A stretch of 43,510 bases of DNA from Eubacterium sp. (GCA_017430325.1 JAFRNE010000009.1:1-43510), one strand, 5' to 3'; shown: positions 25,013 to 33,200, counted from the stretch's first letter. The notes: generated by a model from the sequence alone, not told the origin. Translations and numbers: made by a program.

Positions 25013-26827
25013 TTATTCAACCGTAACTGATTTAGCCAGATTTCTTGGCTTATCAACATCAAGGCCCTTTGCATCTGAGGTATAATATGCGATCAGCTGA
25101 AGTACTACCGCTGTTGCAAATACCGAGAAGGTGCTGTCAGCCTCAGGCAGTCTGATCTGCATATCGCAGATTGACGAATCATTAAGCGGTTCATCATGGC
25201 TCACAAGAACAACATAGGCGCCGCGTGACTTAACCTCTTTTACATTTGAGATAAGCTTTGCGTGAACATTTTCCTCTGTTGCGATCGCGATAACAGGTAC
25301 GTTCTCAGAGATCAGAGCTATGGTTCCGTGCTTCAGCTCGCCGGCTGCATAAGCCTCAGAGTGGATGTAAGATATCTCCTTAAGCTTAAGAGATGCCTCA
25401 AGGCTGAGCGTATAATCGATACCTCTGCCGATATAAAATACATCCGGTGCGATCATTATACGATTAGCTACCATCTTGATCCTGTTTGCGTTCTTCAGAG
25501 TCTCTTCAATGAGACCTCTCACATTTTCAAGCTTTGTGATGAACTCCTTTGCATCATCCTCACTCATAATGCCCTTAACAAGTCCGTAACGGCAGGCAAG
25601 CAGATACATAGCAGCTATCTGAACTGTATAAGCCTTGGTACTTGCTACTGCAATCTCAGGACCTGCATGAGTATAGAGCACATAGTCACTTTCACGTGCT
25701 ATTGTGGAGCCCTTAACGTTTACGATCGAAAGTACAGGGCTGCCTTTTCTCTTGGCAAGTCTGAGTGCCTCAAGTGTATCAATGGTCTCGCCTGACTGTG
25801 AAAGAACGATCGTCAGTGTCTCGCTGTCCACAATTGGGTCTTTATATCTGAATTCCGATGCTATCTCAACATTTACAGGAATTCTGAGCTTTGTTTCAAA
25901 TACATATTTTCCTACCATTCCGGCATGCATAGCAGTACCGCAGGCAATAACGTTGATCCTCTTGATCTTGTCGAAGAGGCTGTCACTGATTCCGTCCTCA
26001 AGGAGGAATGGAAGGCCGTCCTTAACTCTCGGTCTGATAGTCCTGTCGAGAGCGTCCGGCTGCTCGTAGATCTCCTTAAGCATGAAGTAAGGATATCCGC
26101 CCTTCTGAGCAGATGAGATATCCCAGTTTACTGTGAGTATCTCAGGCTTAACCTCATTACCGTTCATATCCTCGACCTTGATGCTGCCCTTGCCGATAGT
26201 AAGGATATGATATTCAGGAACTACGAAATAATCCTTTGTATAAGGGATTATAGCTGTAATATCAGAAGCGATGATCGAATTGTCATCAAAGGTTGCAGCT
26301 ACCATCGGACTGACGTTTCTTACGGCGTAGATCTCGCCCGGATGATCCTCAAACATGATGCAGAGCGCGAAAGAACCGATCATTCTGTCAACTGCCTTTC
26401 TGATAGCCTTGATCGGATCACCTGTGTAAAGTGTATCAAGAAGCGCTGCAACAACCTCTGTATCTGTCTCAGAAACAAGCTTATTCTTCAGACCATAATC
26501 GGAAATAAGCTCACGATAGTTCTCGATGATACCATTGTGGATAAGTACTACCTTGCCACACTTGTGTGGGTGAGCATTTGTATCGGTCACTCCGCCATGA
26601 GTTGCCCATCTGGTATGTCCGATTCCACAGAATGCTTCCTCTGTAAGGTCCATAGCAGCCTCTCGAAGCTGAGCCACCTTACCTGTTCTTTTTCTGATAT
26701 TTATTCCGGTATCAGTAAGTACTGCGATACCGGCACTGTCATAACCTCTGTATTCAAGCTGTTCAAGCCCGTTAATCAAAATATTTTTTACAGGCTTCGC
26801 CCCTGTAAATCCAATAATTCCGCACAT
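25013..26827 (-). CDS. glmS: Glutamine--fructose-6-phosphate aminotransferase (isomerizing)
   Basis: GlmS makes glucosamine 6-phosphate from fructose 6-phosphate and glutamine, the first step toward UDP-GlcNAc for peptidoglycan. The 604-residue product starts MCGIIG, with Cys2 the glutaminase nucleophile; the glutaminase domain shows GHTRWATHG and HNGIIENY. Two SIS sugar-isomerase domains follow (CGTAMHAG, SQSGETIDTL, and a C-terminal end with DKPRNLAKSVTVE). The length is normal. The direct ribosome binding site is weak; a five-codon reading frame with a better site ends one base before the glmS ATG. The glmS ribozyme upstream gives feedback control by the product. Confidence 0.98.
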   Translation of the reverse strand: MCGIIGFTGAKPVKNILINGLEQLEYRGYDSAGIAVLTDTGINIRKRTGKVAQLREAAMDLTEEAFCGIGHTRWATHGGVTDTNAHPHKCGKVVLIHNGIIENYRELISDYGLKNKLVSETDTEVVAALLDTLYTGDPIKAIRKAVDRMIGSFALCIMFEDHPGEIYAVRNVSPMVAATFDDNSIIASDITAIIPYTKDYFVVPEYHILTIGKGSIKVEDMNGNEVKPEILTVNWDISSAQKGGYPYFMLKEIYEQPDALDRTIRPRVKDGLPFLLEDGISDSLFDKIKRINVIACGTAMHAGMVGKYVFETKLRIPVNVEIASEFRYKDPIVDSETLTIVLSQSGETIDTLEALRLAKRKGSPVLSIVNVKGSTIARESDYVLYTHAGPEIAVASTKAYTVQIAAMYLLACRYGLVKGIMSEDDAKEFITKLENVRGLIEETLKNANRIKMVANRIMIAPDVFYIGRGIDYTLSLEASLKLKEISYIHSEAYAAGELKHGTIALISENVPVIAIATEENVHAKLISNVKEVKSRGAYVVLVSHDEPLNDSSICDMQIRLPEADSTFSVFATAVVLQLIAYYTSDAKGLDVDKPRNLAKSVTVE

Positions 26828-26828
26828 A

Positions 26829-26846
26829 CTAAACTCTGCAGGACAT
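26829..26846 (-). CDS. Possible five-codon leader ORF before glmS
   Basis: ATG-TCC-TGC-AGA-GTT-TAG lies directly before glmS, with its stop one base from the glmS ATG. GCAGGA precedes it by 5-6 nt and AAGGAG (26866-26861) by 14 nt, while glmS itself has only a poor CAGAG. The arrangement would allow translational coupling. A frame this short can arise by chance. Confidence 0.25.
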   Translation of the reverse strand: MSCRV

Positions 26847-26884
26847 AGTATTCCTGCTTTCTCCTTATTATTTATTAGTACACC

Positions 26885-27079
26885 GCTCTGATTTTTGTTC
26901 CGGAGTCACCCCCGATTTTGTTACAGAGCTAACGTTTGTGCGGTCCGGTAGGGCACCCGCCGAATTTCTTTCGATAACCCTACACCTCGTCAGCTGGTCA
27001 GATCATACCGTGCAGCACTGCTGCCACTCATAACACGCCCAATAGCTAAGTACGCTATTCATCCTTCCAGCCTGGCGCT
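26885..27079 (-). ncRNA. glmS ribozyme (glucosamine-6-phosphate-activated self-cleaving RNA)
   Basis: This RNA cleaves its own message when glucosamine 6-phosphate binds, lowering glmS expression. The transcript starts with the conserved AGCGCC; cleavage is expected between 27079 (A-1) and 27078 (G1). Helix P1 is GCUGG/CCAGC (27071-27067 with 26997-26993). The core GACGAGG follows (26991-26985), then P2 (ccctac 26978-26983 pairing with gtaggg 26948-26953) with the conserved UCGGCGGGUGCC, P4 (26924-26929 with 26885-26890) and P4.1 around 26900-26914. P3 is short. The P1 loop is 69 nt and contains two extra hairpins. It ends about 57 bp before the glmS start. Match to class is by eye but extensive. 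Confidence 0.95.
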
Positions 27080-27297
27080 AAAGTTTTTAACTTTTCGAAA
27101 GCTGTTTCCTCCTCTGATTTTAGCCAACAGCCGTTAATATAATACCATAACTCACAATCTTTGTGAATATATAAAAACTTAAGGGTTTCTTTAGCTTGAG
27201 CCGCAAATATATTAACAAGAGCTGTTCCTTCAGCAGGATGTTTTTTGCAACATAAAAACCGGGTAGTGATATCACTACCCGGCTTTATAATCCCCAA
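27055..27297 (-). CDS. Doubtful 80-residue ORF overlapping terminator, promoter and ribozyme
   Basis: The frame reads MGIIKPGSD at the start and ends TLAPGWKDE. Its first 13 codons are the palindromic terminator of the upstream gene, its middle contains a good promoter (27139-27167), and its last eight codons overlap the first bases of the glmS ribozyme. Codon use is more AT-rich than in neighbours (TTA, AAA, TAT). It has no convincing ribosome binding site. Internal sequence such as ELWYYINGCWLKSEEE looks protein-like, so it may be a decayed gene or a small real protein with a later start. I do not recognise it. Confidence 0.25.
   Translation of the reverse strand: MGIIKPGSDITTRFLCCKKHPAEGTALVNIFAAQAKETLKFLYIHKDCELWYYINGCWLKSEEETAFEKLKTLAPGWKDE
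27139..27167 (-). promoter_or_regulatory. Putative glmS promoter
   Basis: TTCACA (27167-27162) and TATTAT (27144-27139) are separated by 17 bp. Transcription would begin near 27132, about 53 nt before the ribozyme cleavage site, which fits a message that carries the whole ribozyme. Confidence 0.6.
27254..27282 (-). terminator. Rho-independent terminator after the small membrane protein gene
   Basis: A perfect 24-bp palindrome (27259-27282, arms CCGGGTAGTGAT) is followed on the minus strand by TTTTT. It lies about 32 bp past the stop of the gene ending at 27314 and isolates that gene from glmS. Confidence 0.9.
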
Positions 27298-27313
27298 TAC
27301 CGAAAACTACTAA

Positions 27314-27694
27314 TTAATCATCAAGCTCGTTGATCATGTCTGATATCTCATCCATGTCGTAGCCCTTATCATCGATCTCTCTAGCAAATCCGATAACACC
27401 ATATTTAAGGCTTGGTGCAACCTCTTCAACTATTGTCATTCCCTGCTTTCTGGCTCTTTCTTCAATATTATTTGCAAGTCCGAAAAATACAAATGCAAGA
27501 ACAACTCCCATGATTATTGCAGCGATACCTGAAACGATACCGGCTGAACCGCCTTCGCCTTTCTTCTTCTTAAGACATCCAAGAACGATAGCAAGAATTC
27601 CAAGACATACACCGGCGATGCCACCGATTATACCAAAAAGAATACCACCAACAAGTGCAACGATAATTCCGATAATACCAACAACAACTGCCAT
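27314..27694 (-). CDS. Small glycine-rich membrane protein (DUF4190-like)
   Basis: The 126-residue protein has two hydrophobic hairpin segments rich in Gly, Ile and Val (about residues 3-40 and 50-72), joined by a short basic loop (CLKKKKGEGG). An acidic, probably soluble tail of about 50 residues follows (ends DMDEISDMINELDD). This resembles DUF4190-type small membrane proteins common in Firmicutes, whose function is unknown. AGGAGGG precedes the ATG. It is separated by 106 bp and a hairpin from the large minus-strand operon upstream and has its own terminator, so it may be an independent unit. Confidence 0.75.
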   Translation of the reverse strand: MAVVVGIIGIIVALVGGILFGIIGGIAGVCLGILAIVLGCLKKKKGEGGSAGIVSGIAAIIMGVVLAFVFFGLANNIEERARKQGMTIVEEVAPSLKYGVIGFAREIDDKGYDMDEISDMINELDD

Positions 27695-27741
27695 AATAAC
27701 CCTCCTATTTCATACATGTGTTTATCTTATGGCAAAATAGT

Positions 27742-27776
27742 ACGCCATGCTGTCCAACAAATGTCCAACATGGCGT
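27742..27776. terminator. Hairpin at the end of the large operon, with a repeated loop sequence
   Basis: An 8-bp stem ACGCCATG/CATGGCGT encloses a loop with two copies of TGTCCAACA. It follows the last gene of the large minus-strand operon. The T tract is clear on the plus strand (ATTTTTTATT) and weak on the minus strand, so its efficiency as a terminator for the operon is uncertain. Confidence 0.55.
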
Positions 27777-27800
27777 GAAATTTTTTATTATTTTTTTATA

Positions 27801-29660
27801 TTATTTTTTATTTGGTAATTTCTGGCTCATTCTGACCAGCTCCGTAGGTCGTCTGAGCATGTCATAATCATCGCTTGCAGAAGATCTTCCTCTGCTGTTT
27901 GAACTTGAAGAGTTCCTGTTTTCACTGCCTATTGTCGCCTGTCTGCTTTCGTTTGCAACCGATGGCTCTCGGCTCTCCTTAGCCACTGACTGCTTCCTGC
28001 TCACTTGTGACGGACGACGTGAACCGTCGTCTACCACCATAGACATTCTTCTATGCTCAGCATTCTTACCGGTGAACTCCTTGGCAATATTTACCTCAAA
28101 ATCTTCAGCGAGGAACTTGATCGTATTATCCCTGATATCGCCCTTCTTCATGAACTGCTTAAGAGAATTCTTGAATTCCTTGGTCTCCATGAGTTTTCCT
28201 GCCAGTTCATCAAACTTCTCTCTGTTGAAATCATTTCTGATCTGATCCCAGTATGATGAAGGTCCGTCAATCTTCTTGGTCATTTCATCGTTGATTACCT
28301 TGCAGAGAACAATAGCTGCGATTTTCTTCTTGATATCATTCTCATCCGCCTTCTTGATCGGATCAGGACTCTTAATCCGAGCCAGAAGGAGTGCCGCATC
28401 CTCAACAGCCCAGTCGCAGACGCTCTGCATGATATCTCCGTTTCCGGCAGCCATACGTTTCATTCTCTTCAGCTTAGACCATGCCTTAACCTCGTTCTCG
28501 ACCTTCTTATTTCTCTTCTTTATGGTCATAACGCCTTCCTTAGGAAGTCTTTCATAGATGTACCACATCTCCATCTTCTCACGGAGTTCGTTATTCTTCT
28601 GCATTACACTGTCACGCTCAAGCTGCTGTGATATCGGAAATACAAACTCAAGAGCAAGCGAAAACATCTTAGCCGAAGCGGTTGGATCATTTCCCTCCTG
28701 GACATCCTTCAGCATCTGAGCATTTTTCTTGTCTCTGTAGGTTCCGATCTTGTCCAGGACTTTCTTTTCTTTTTCGATAAGCTCTTTTGTATAGCCGTTT
28801 CCGTTAATGAAATTACTTCTGCCGATAAGAAACTCATTCTGAAGATCCCTTGTTTCTATGGCAAGATCATCGATATCAGTAAGAAGCTCCTCAAAGAATT
28901 TTTTATCCTCCTCGGTACCATACTGCTCGAGATCCTTGGTATAGGTCTTCCTCTTACCTGCATAGTATGAGGCATCTTTGGCGCTGTCGTCAAACCTCGG
29001 ATCGTCCTTCAGGAGCTTATACGCTCTCTCATATCCGTTGACAACAGACATGAACTTCTTGAACTTCTCCTCATTCTCCGCGAAGTCGTCACCGATCTCT
29101 TCATTGATATAATTAAGAGCTCTTATGATCGTATTTTCATATTCCTGCTGAACATCCTTCTCATCACGCTTCAGCTTGTAAGGGTCCTCAGCGGCCATCT
29201 TCTTGAACTCTTCATTCTTCAGTATCTGATCCACCTTGGTCTCATCAACATATCTAAACTTTTTCCTGGTAAATATAGTACGTGCTCTCTCATGGACAAC
29301 AGCATGGAAATCTCGGACAATATCAACCTCTTCATCCATCGCCTTCTCTTTTTCGGCGATGATGCGCTTATTCTCGTTGTATGCACCAACAAGCATAACG
29401 CCTTTCATGACATTCTCGATCTTCTTCTGTTCTTCCTTGTCCTTCACCTTTTTAAGCTGAAGTTCACAGTTCTCGATCGCGCCCTTGACATAGTCCAACT
29501 GAACCTGAACGGTTCCCATCTCCTTCTCCAGATGCTTCTTCTCTTCCGGATCGGTTTCAAACTCATGAAGGCTCTTATACTTCTCGTATTTTACCTCAAG
29601 ATCCTTCCTTGCGTCATTCATCATCTCGATGACTTTAAGCTGTTCTTCCTTTTTACCCAT
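27801..29660 (-). CDS. Large charged coiled-coil protein with a Ser/Arg repeat tail, unknown function
   Basis: The 619-residue protein has no signal peptide or membrane segment. Residues 1-110 are strongly charged and predicted coiled coil (MGKKEEQLKVIEMMNDARK, EKKHLEKEMG), and the middle (110-540) is mostly helical with many Lys and Glu and occasional Trp (MWYIYERLP, SYWDQIRNDF). Residues 546-593 are low complexity, with nine-residue units such as SVAKESREP and SVANESRQA, and a Ser/Asn run. A final segment (DMLRRPTELVRMSQ) follows. AAGGGG precedes the ATG. It is the last gene of the large operon, 32 bp after the HD-GYP gene. I do not recognise a family; a structural or export substrate role is conjecture. 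Confidence 0.8.
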   Translation of the reverse strand: MGKKEEQLKVIEMMNDARKDLEVKYEKYKSLHEFETDPEEKKHLEKEMGTVQVQLDYVKGAIENCELQLKKVKDKEEQKKIENVMKGVMLVGAYNENKRIIAEKEKAMDEEVDIVRDFHAVVHERARTIFTRKKFRYVDETKVDQILKNEEFKKMAAEDPYKLKRDEKDVQQEYENTIIRALNYINEEIGDDFAENEEKFKKFMSVVNGYERAYKLLKDDPRFDDSAKDASYYAGKRKTYTKDLEQYGTEEDKKFFEELLTDIDDLAIETRDLQNEFLIGRSNFINGNGYTKELIEKEKKVLDKIGTYRDKKNAQMLKDVQEGNDPTASAKMFSLALEFVFPISQQLERDSVMQKNNELREKMEMWYIYERLPKEGVMTIKKRNKKVENEVKAWSKLKRMKRMAAGNGDIMQSVCDWAVEDAALLLARIKSPDPIKKADENDIKKKIAAIVLCKVINDEMTKKIDGPSSYWDQIRNDFNREKFDELAGKLMETKEFKNSLKQFMKKGDIRDNTIKFLAEDFEVNIAKEFTGKNAEHRRMSMVVDDGSRRPSQVSRKQSVAKESREPSVANESRQATIGSENRNSSSSNSRGRSSASDDYDMLRRPTELVRMSQKLPNKK

Positions 29661-29692
29661 AGCTGCTACCCCTTGATCTTCCCCAAAAGCTC

Positions 29693-30982
29693 TTATGCGA
29701 GAGCCCCGGTCTGCCAGGCTTTACTCTCGTAGAAATCCTTTAGTATTTCTCCGTCTATCTTCCCCTCATCCCTCATACTTTCAAGTATGCTGAACGCCTT
29801 CTCCGGAGGCATAGGCGGTTTATACGGCCTGTCCTCTGCAGTCAGCGCATCGTAAATATCTATTATCGTAAGGAGCCTTGACTCCCATGTTATCTCATCA
29901 CCCTTAAGACCATTCGGATATCCCGAACCATCAAGATATTCATGATGTCTTCCGGCCCACTCCGGAACATCCTTATGAGTTCCCTCAAAGTTCATCTCCT
30001 TAAGCATCTCATAGGTCTGGCTGACATGAGATTCGATGATCTTTCTTTCTGAAGCCGTAAGGGTTCCCTTACGTATCATCAGTGCTTCCTTCTCATAATC
30101 ATCCAGAAGCGGCACAGTCTCTCCCTCCGGCGTGAGACACTTTATATCTGCCAGAGTTTCAACCTTCGCAAACGACTCATCATCCAAAAAGCCTCTCAGA
30201 TTGATCGATCTGATGAATTCCGCCGCCTCTTCAAGCTCCTTTATCTTTTCGTCAGACTCTGTGACGAACTGCGGATCTTCAAGTCCCTTAATCTTATAGC
30301 AGAGCTTTGAAACCTCTATCCTGTTCATGACATCCTTCTCTTTATCTCCGAGACGGGAAGGCTTATCCATAACCCAGAGCGGTATAACAAGCTTTCCGAT
30401 ATCATGAAGCCATACACTGGATAAGAAAGGCTTCTTTTTCATCGGGTCTATTCCCCTGCCTTCTCTGTCCAGATAATCCAGATAATTCTCGGCATATCTG
30501 GCCATCTTCTTGGTATGATTGGCATTGTAAGGTGATCTTTTATCGATCGAATTGACCATTACCTTGACGAACCTGTCTATAAACTCCGCCAGCTTCTCAC
30601 TGAGTATACGGTTTCTCTCCGCAAGCTCCACCAGCTCGGTAACATCACTGAACATTACCATTACCGAAGAACCCTCACCCTCATTCGCAAGTGGAAACAC
30701 AGCAATTCTCAGGTATTTTACCTCGCTCCCTCTTCTAAACGGAACTGAATCGTATAACTTGTTCTTCTGAAATATGGCGTCAATTATACACTGATAAAAC
30801 TCATCATTAACGTCTCCCTCGGTCATAAGCCTGATGAGACGCTCGCCGTGAAGCTCCCTGTTGAGGAGGTTCACCGCCACAGAGTTTTCAAGTATGACCC
30901 TGCCATCATGTCCGACAAGAAATACGCCATCGGTCATATTTTCGATTATATTTTTATAGGCTTCCGAGAAAACCTCTTCCAT
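29693..30982 (-). CDS. PAS/HD-GYP cyclic di-GMP phosphodiesterase-like protein
   Basis: HD-GYP proteins break c-di-GMP to GMP. Residues 1-120 of this 429-residue protein form a PAS domain (NMTDGVFLVGHDGRVILEN), then a short coiled linker leads to the HD-GYP domain. The metal and signature residues are present: HDIGK (His193, Asp194), His319, His346-His347, the GYP motif (354-356, in DGSGYPNGLKG) and DIYDALT. An extra 90 residues or so (about 222-310, Glu/Lys-rich) lie between the HD and GYP halves. No membrane segment or signal peptide is seen. It lies between two unknown large proteins in the operon. It probably tunes c-di-GMP locally, opposing GGDEF enzymes such as the one at 8034. Confidence 0.92.
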   Translation of the reverse strand: MEEVFSEAYKNIIENMTDGVFLVGHDGRVILENSVAVNLLNRELHGERLIRLMTEGDVNDEFYQCIIDAIFQKNKLYDSVPFRRGSEVKYLRIAVFPLANEGEGSSVMVMFSDVTELVELAERNRILSEKLAEFIDRFVKVMVNSIDKRSPYNANHTKKMARYAENYLDYLDREGRGIDPMKKKPFLSSVWLHDIGKLVIPLWVMDKPSRLGDKEKDVMNRIEVSKLCYKIKGLEDPQFVTESDEKIKELEEAAEFIRSINLRGFLDDESFAKVETLADIKCLTPEGETVPLLDDYEKEALMIRKGTLTASERKIIESHVSQTYEMLKEMNFEGTHKDVPEWAGRHHEYLDGSGYPNGLKGDEITWESRLLTIIDIYDALTAEDRPYKPPMPPEKAFSILESMRDEGKIDGEILKDFYESKAWQTGALA

Positions 30983-31022
30983 ACTCTGATCCTTTCACTT
31001 TTTCAAAACAACCGGAGCCAGT

Positions 31023-33200
31023 TTATACATGCGGTCCTGCCGCCTGAGGATTCTCAAGCTCACGCCTTCTCTCCTGTTCAGGATTATTCCGTGCGACCGG
31101 TCTGATGTTAGCGTCACGGTTTCTCTGATTGATGATCGGCTGTGCCTGATTCCTGATCTCCTGCTTCTCGGCAGCTTCCATATCCTGCATGGTAAGTGCA
31201 CTGCCTTTCTTTGTCTTCTCAACGCCTTCGTCAACAAGCGACTTCACAAGCGGTGTATTCTTTATATCTCTGAGGTCCTTAGGTCTTGGAACAAGATATG
31301 AATCAAGTCTTCCAAGCGCCTGACCAAGTGACTCACCCGGCCTTACACAAAGATCCTCCGGCTTCAGACTCTTCATTCTGTGAGAGAAGAACTCTGTTCT
31401 TGCGACGTTGTTCTCCATTGTATCTCTCAGCTGTTTATCATCAAGATTCTGGGTTGAAAGATGATTCCTTTCATCCTCCGCCTTTGCAACCTCAAGGTCG
31501 CATTTTTCCTGCATCTCTTTGATCTTATCTGCGATAACGTCCTTATACATCTTCTGACGTATCTGCTCTACGCCATCCTGAACATCCTCGACGATCCTGA
31601 TCCTTTTCTCTTCATAAGTGGATTTTCTTTCCTTCTTACCATTCTCAAGTCTGTCTTCCTTCTCTTTATCCTTTCGGTCAAGATGAGTCTGGCAGGAATT
31701 GTATACCTTCATAGAGAGTCTGTCGAAGGTCTGCATCTCCTCAGGAGAAAGCCTTGTCCTTCCCTTGATCTCCTGCATGAATTTATCAAGCTCGTTAAGA
31801 TCCTTCTGAACAAGTTTAAAGCTCTTGGAAGATTTCTTGAAAAGCGGCGTTGCATCAGCCATCTTCTTGATCTTCGTCGACTCGCTTGAAGCATCTCTTA
31901 TGGTGTCCTCTGCATAATACACTTCAGTGAAGATGCCCAGCCTTGCAGTCACCTTTTTGTTCTTTCTTATGCGCTGCTTTGTTATAGGTATCTCCGGTTC
32001 TTCCTTCTTCGGCTCCTTATTCTCTTTCTGTTTATTCTTTTCTTCTCCCTGCTTCTTAAGAGCTTCCAGCCTCTCTCTTTCTAAGCGGAGCTTCTCCTGC
32101 TCTATCTTGAGCTTTTCCATCTCAAGTTGAAGCAGCTCTCTCTGCTTTTTAATCTCCGCAAGTTCATCCGGCTTAGCCTCAGCAACCTCTTCTTCAGGAT
32201 TCTTCAGTACGAGATAATGCTTTCTCGGATCCTGCTGAAGCTGCTGTTCAGCCTGTTCTACCGCTTCATTTACGTTATTCTCACGGTTTTCGTTAACAAC
32301 AGCATCTCTTACATCCTGAGCATTTGCAGCGCCAAGTTTTTCCTTCATGCTGTCAACAAACTCTTTGGCTGCAAAGAGTCCATCCTGCTCCATCCTTGCT
32401 TCAAGCTCAGCGCCCCAGCCACCGTCGAATTCAGGACATACTCCCGGATTCTGATTTACAAGAGTCTGCAGCTTATCAAGAGCACCGTACACCTTGGCGC
32501 CCTGCGCGAGAAGCGGATCCTCTGCATTTGGTTCCGGCGGCTCATCAAGTGCTTTTTCAACTTCAAGAAGGGCGTTCTTGATCTCCTGACGCTTTGCTTC
32601 CTTCTCTCTCTCCTGCTGCTGGCGAAGCTCCTCAGCTGCATTTGGATCCACCTGCACTTCCGGATTCGGCTGCTGATTCTGTGGATTATTTATTTCCTGA
32701 TCGATATTCAGATTCTCATCAATATTCGGCCCCTGCTGGTTCTGTGGTTCCTCATTATGAGGACCTTCCTGCTCCGGCTGCTCGTTCTGCGGAGCTTCTT
32801 CCTGTGGACCTTCATTCTGTGGTCCGTCGTTCTGTGGTTCCTCAATCTGCACACCCTGATAGAAATACTGCTGCGGATCAACCTCAGGCATTTTCATCTT
32901 TTCCTTCATATCCCTGACGAACTCATCCGCTGCCATTCCGGCATCATTAAAGTCGTTCATTCTCTGAACAAGCTCTTCATACCACCCATCCTGGAATTCA
33001 ACGGCCGCATCTTTATTTGACTCTACCAGACCCTTCAGTATGCCGATAGCTTCCTGAATATTGCGTTCCCTGGCTTCCTGTGGATCTAACTCAGCCGGAT
33101 CCATCGGGCCATGAACGGCATTATCCAATTCCTGAACGGCTGCCATGATCTCCGCTCTTGCATTTAAGTTTATTTCATTTCCTTCTCCACCTCTAGGCAT
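31023..33200 (-). CDS. Large acidic protein with a duplicated N-terminal domain and pentapeptide linker, unknown function
   Basis: The 725-residue protein has no signal peptide or membrane segment. Two related domains of about 87 residues lie at about 17-103 and 206-291; they share EIxxALxELxxA at the start, a V/C-x-EF-x-D/G-GW core, and end AxxEFVxxMKEK. Between them residues 121-155 are seven pentapeptides of type xPQNE. A long coiled coil (about 340-400, very Lys/Glu-rich) leads to a basic region and a helical C-terminal half (410-725) ending in an Asn/Pro/Arg-rich tail. AGGAGG lies 8 nt before the ATG. It sits between the RsbU-like phosphatase and the HD-GYP gene. I do not recognise the family. 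Confidence 0.82.
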   Translation of the reverse strand: MPRGGEGNEINLNARAEIMAAVQELDNAVHGPMDPAELDPQEARERNIQEAIGILKGLVESNKDAAVEFQDGWYEELVQRMNDFNDAGMAADEFVRDMKEKMKMPEVDPQQYFYQGVQIEEPQNDGPQNEGPQEEAPQNEQPEQEGPHNEEPQNQQGPNIDENLNIDQEINNPQNQQPNPEVQVDPNAAEELRQQQEREKEAKRQEIKNALLEVEKALDEPPEPNAEDPLLAQGAKVYGALDKLQTLVNQNPGVCPEFDGGWGAELEARMEQDGLFAAKEFVDSMKEKLGAANAQDVRDAVVNENRENNVNEAVEQAEQQLQQDPRKHYLVLKNPEEEVAEAKPDELAEIKKQRELLQLEMEKLKIEQEKLRLERERLEALKKQGEEKNKQKENKEPKKEEPEIPITKQRIRKNKKVTARLGIFTEVYYAEDTIRDASSESTKIKKMADATPLFKKSSKSFKLVQKDLNELDKFMQEIKGRTRLSPEEMQTFDRLSMKVYNSCQTHLDRKDKEKEDRLENGKKERKSTYEEKRIRIVEDVQDGVEQIRQKMYKDVIADKIKEMQEKCDLEVAKAEDERNHLSTQNLDDKQLRDTMENNVARTEFFSHRMKSLKPEDLCVRPGESLGQALGRLDSYLVPRPKDLRDIKNTPLVKSLVDEGVEKTKKGSALTMQDMEAAEKQEIRNQAQPIINQRNRDANIRPVARNNPEQERRRELENPQAAGPHV
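32736..32840 (-). repeat. Seven tandem 15-bp units coding a Pro/Gln/Asn/Glu pentapeptide
   Basis: Residues 121-155 of the 725-residue protein read as seven pentapeptides: EPQND, GPQNE, GPQEE, APQNE, QPEQE, GPHNE, EPQNQ. The DNA copies differ but keep CCxCAxAAx-type codon order. The stretch is an extended, flexible linker between the two related domains. Confidence 0.85.

Noticed and set aside
27053..27060. Alternative ribozyme cleavage site at AGCG near 27058
   Set aside because: The sequence there is AGCGTA. The conserved AGCGCC occurs at 27079-27074 and pairs into P1 with CCAGC, so the upstream site was chosen.
32127..33020. 297-codon plus-strand ORF, hydrophobic
   Set aside because: Antisense to the Lys/Glu-rich coiled-coil gene; Glu and Lys codons read as Leu and Phe on the other strand, so it only imitates a membrane protein.
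27801..33200. Phage tail or tape-measure genes
   Set aside because: The large coiled-coil proteins have no neighbouring capsid, portal, terminase or tail genes.
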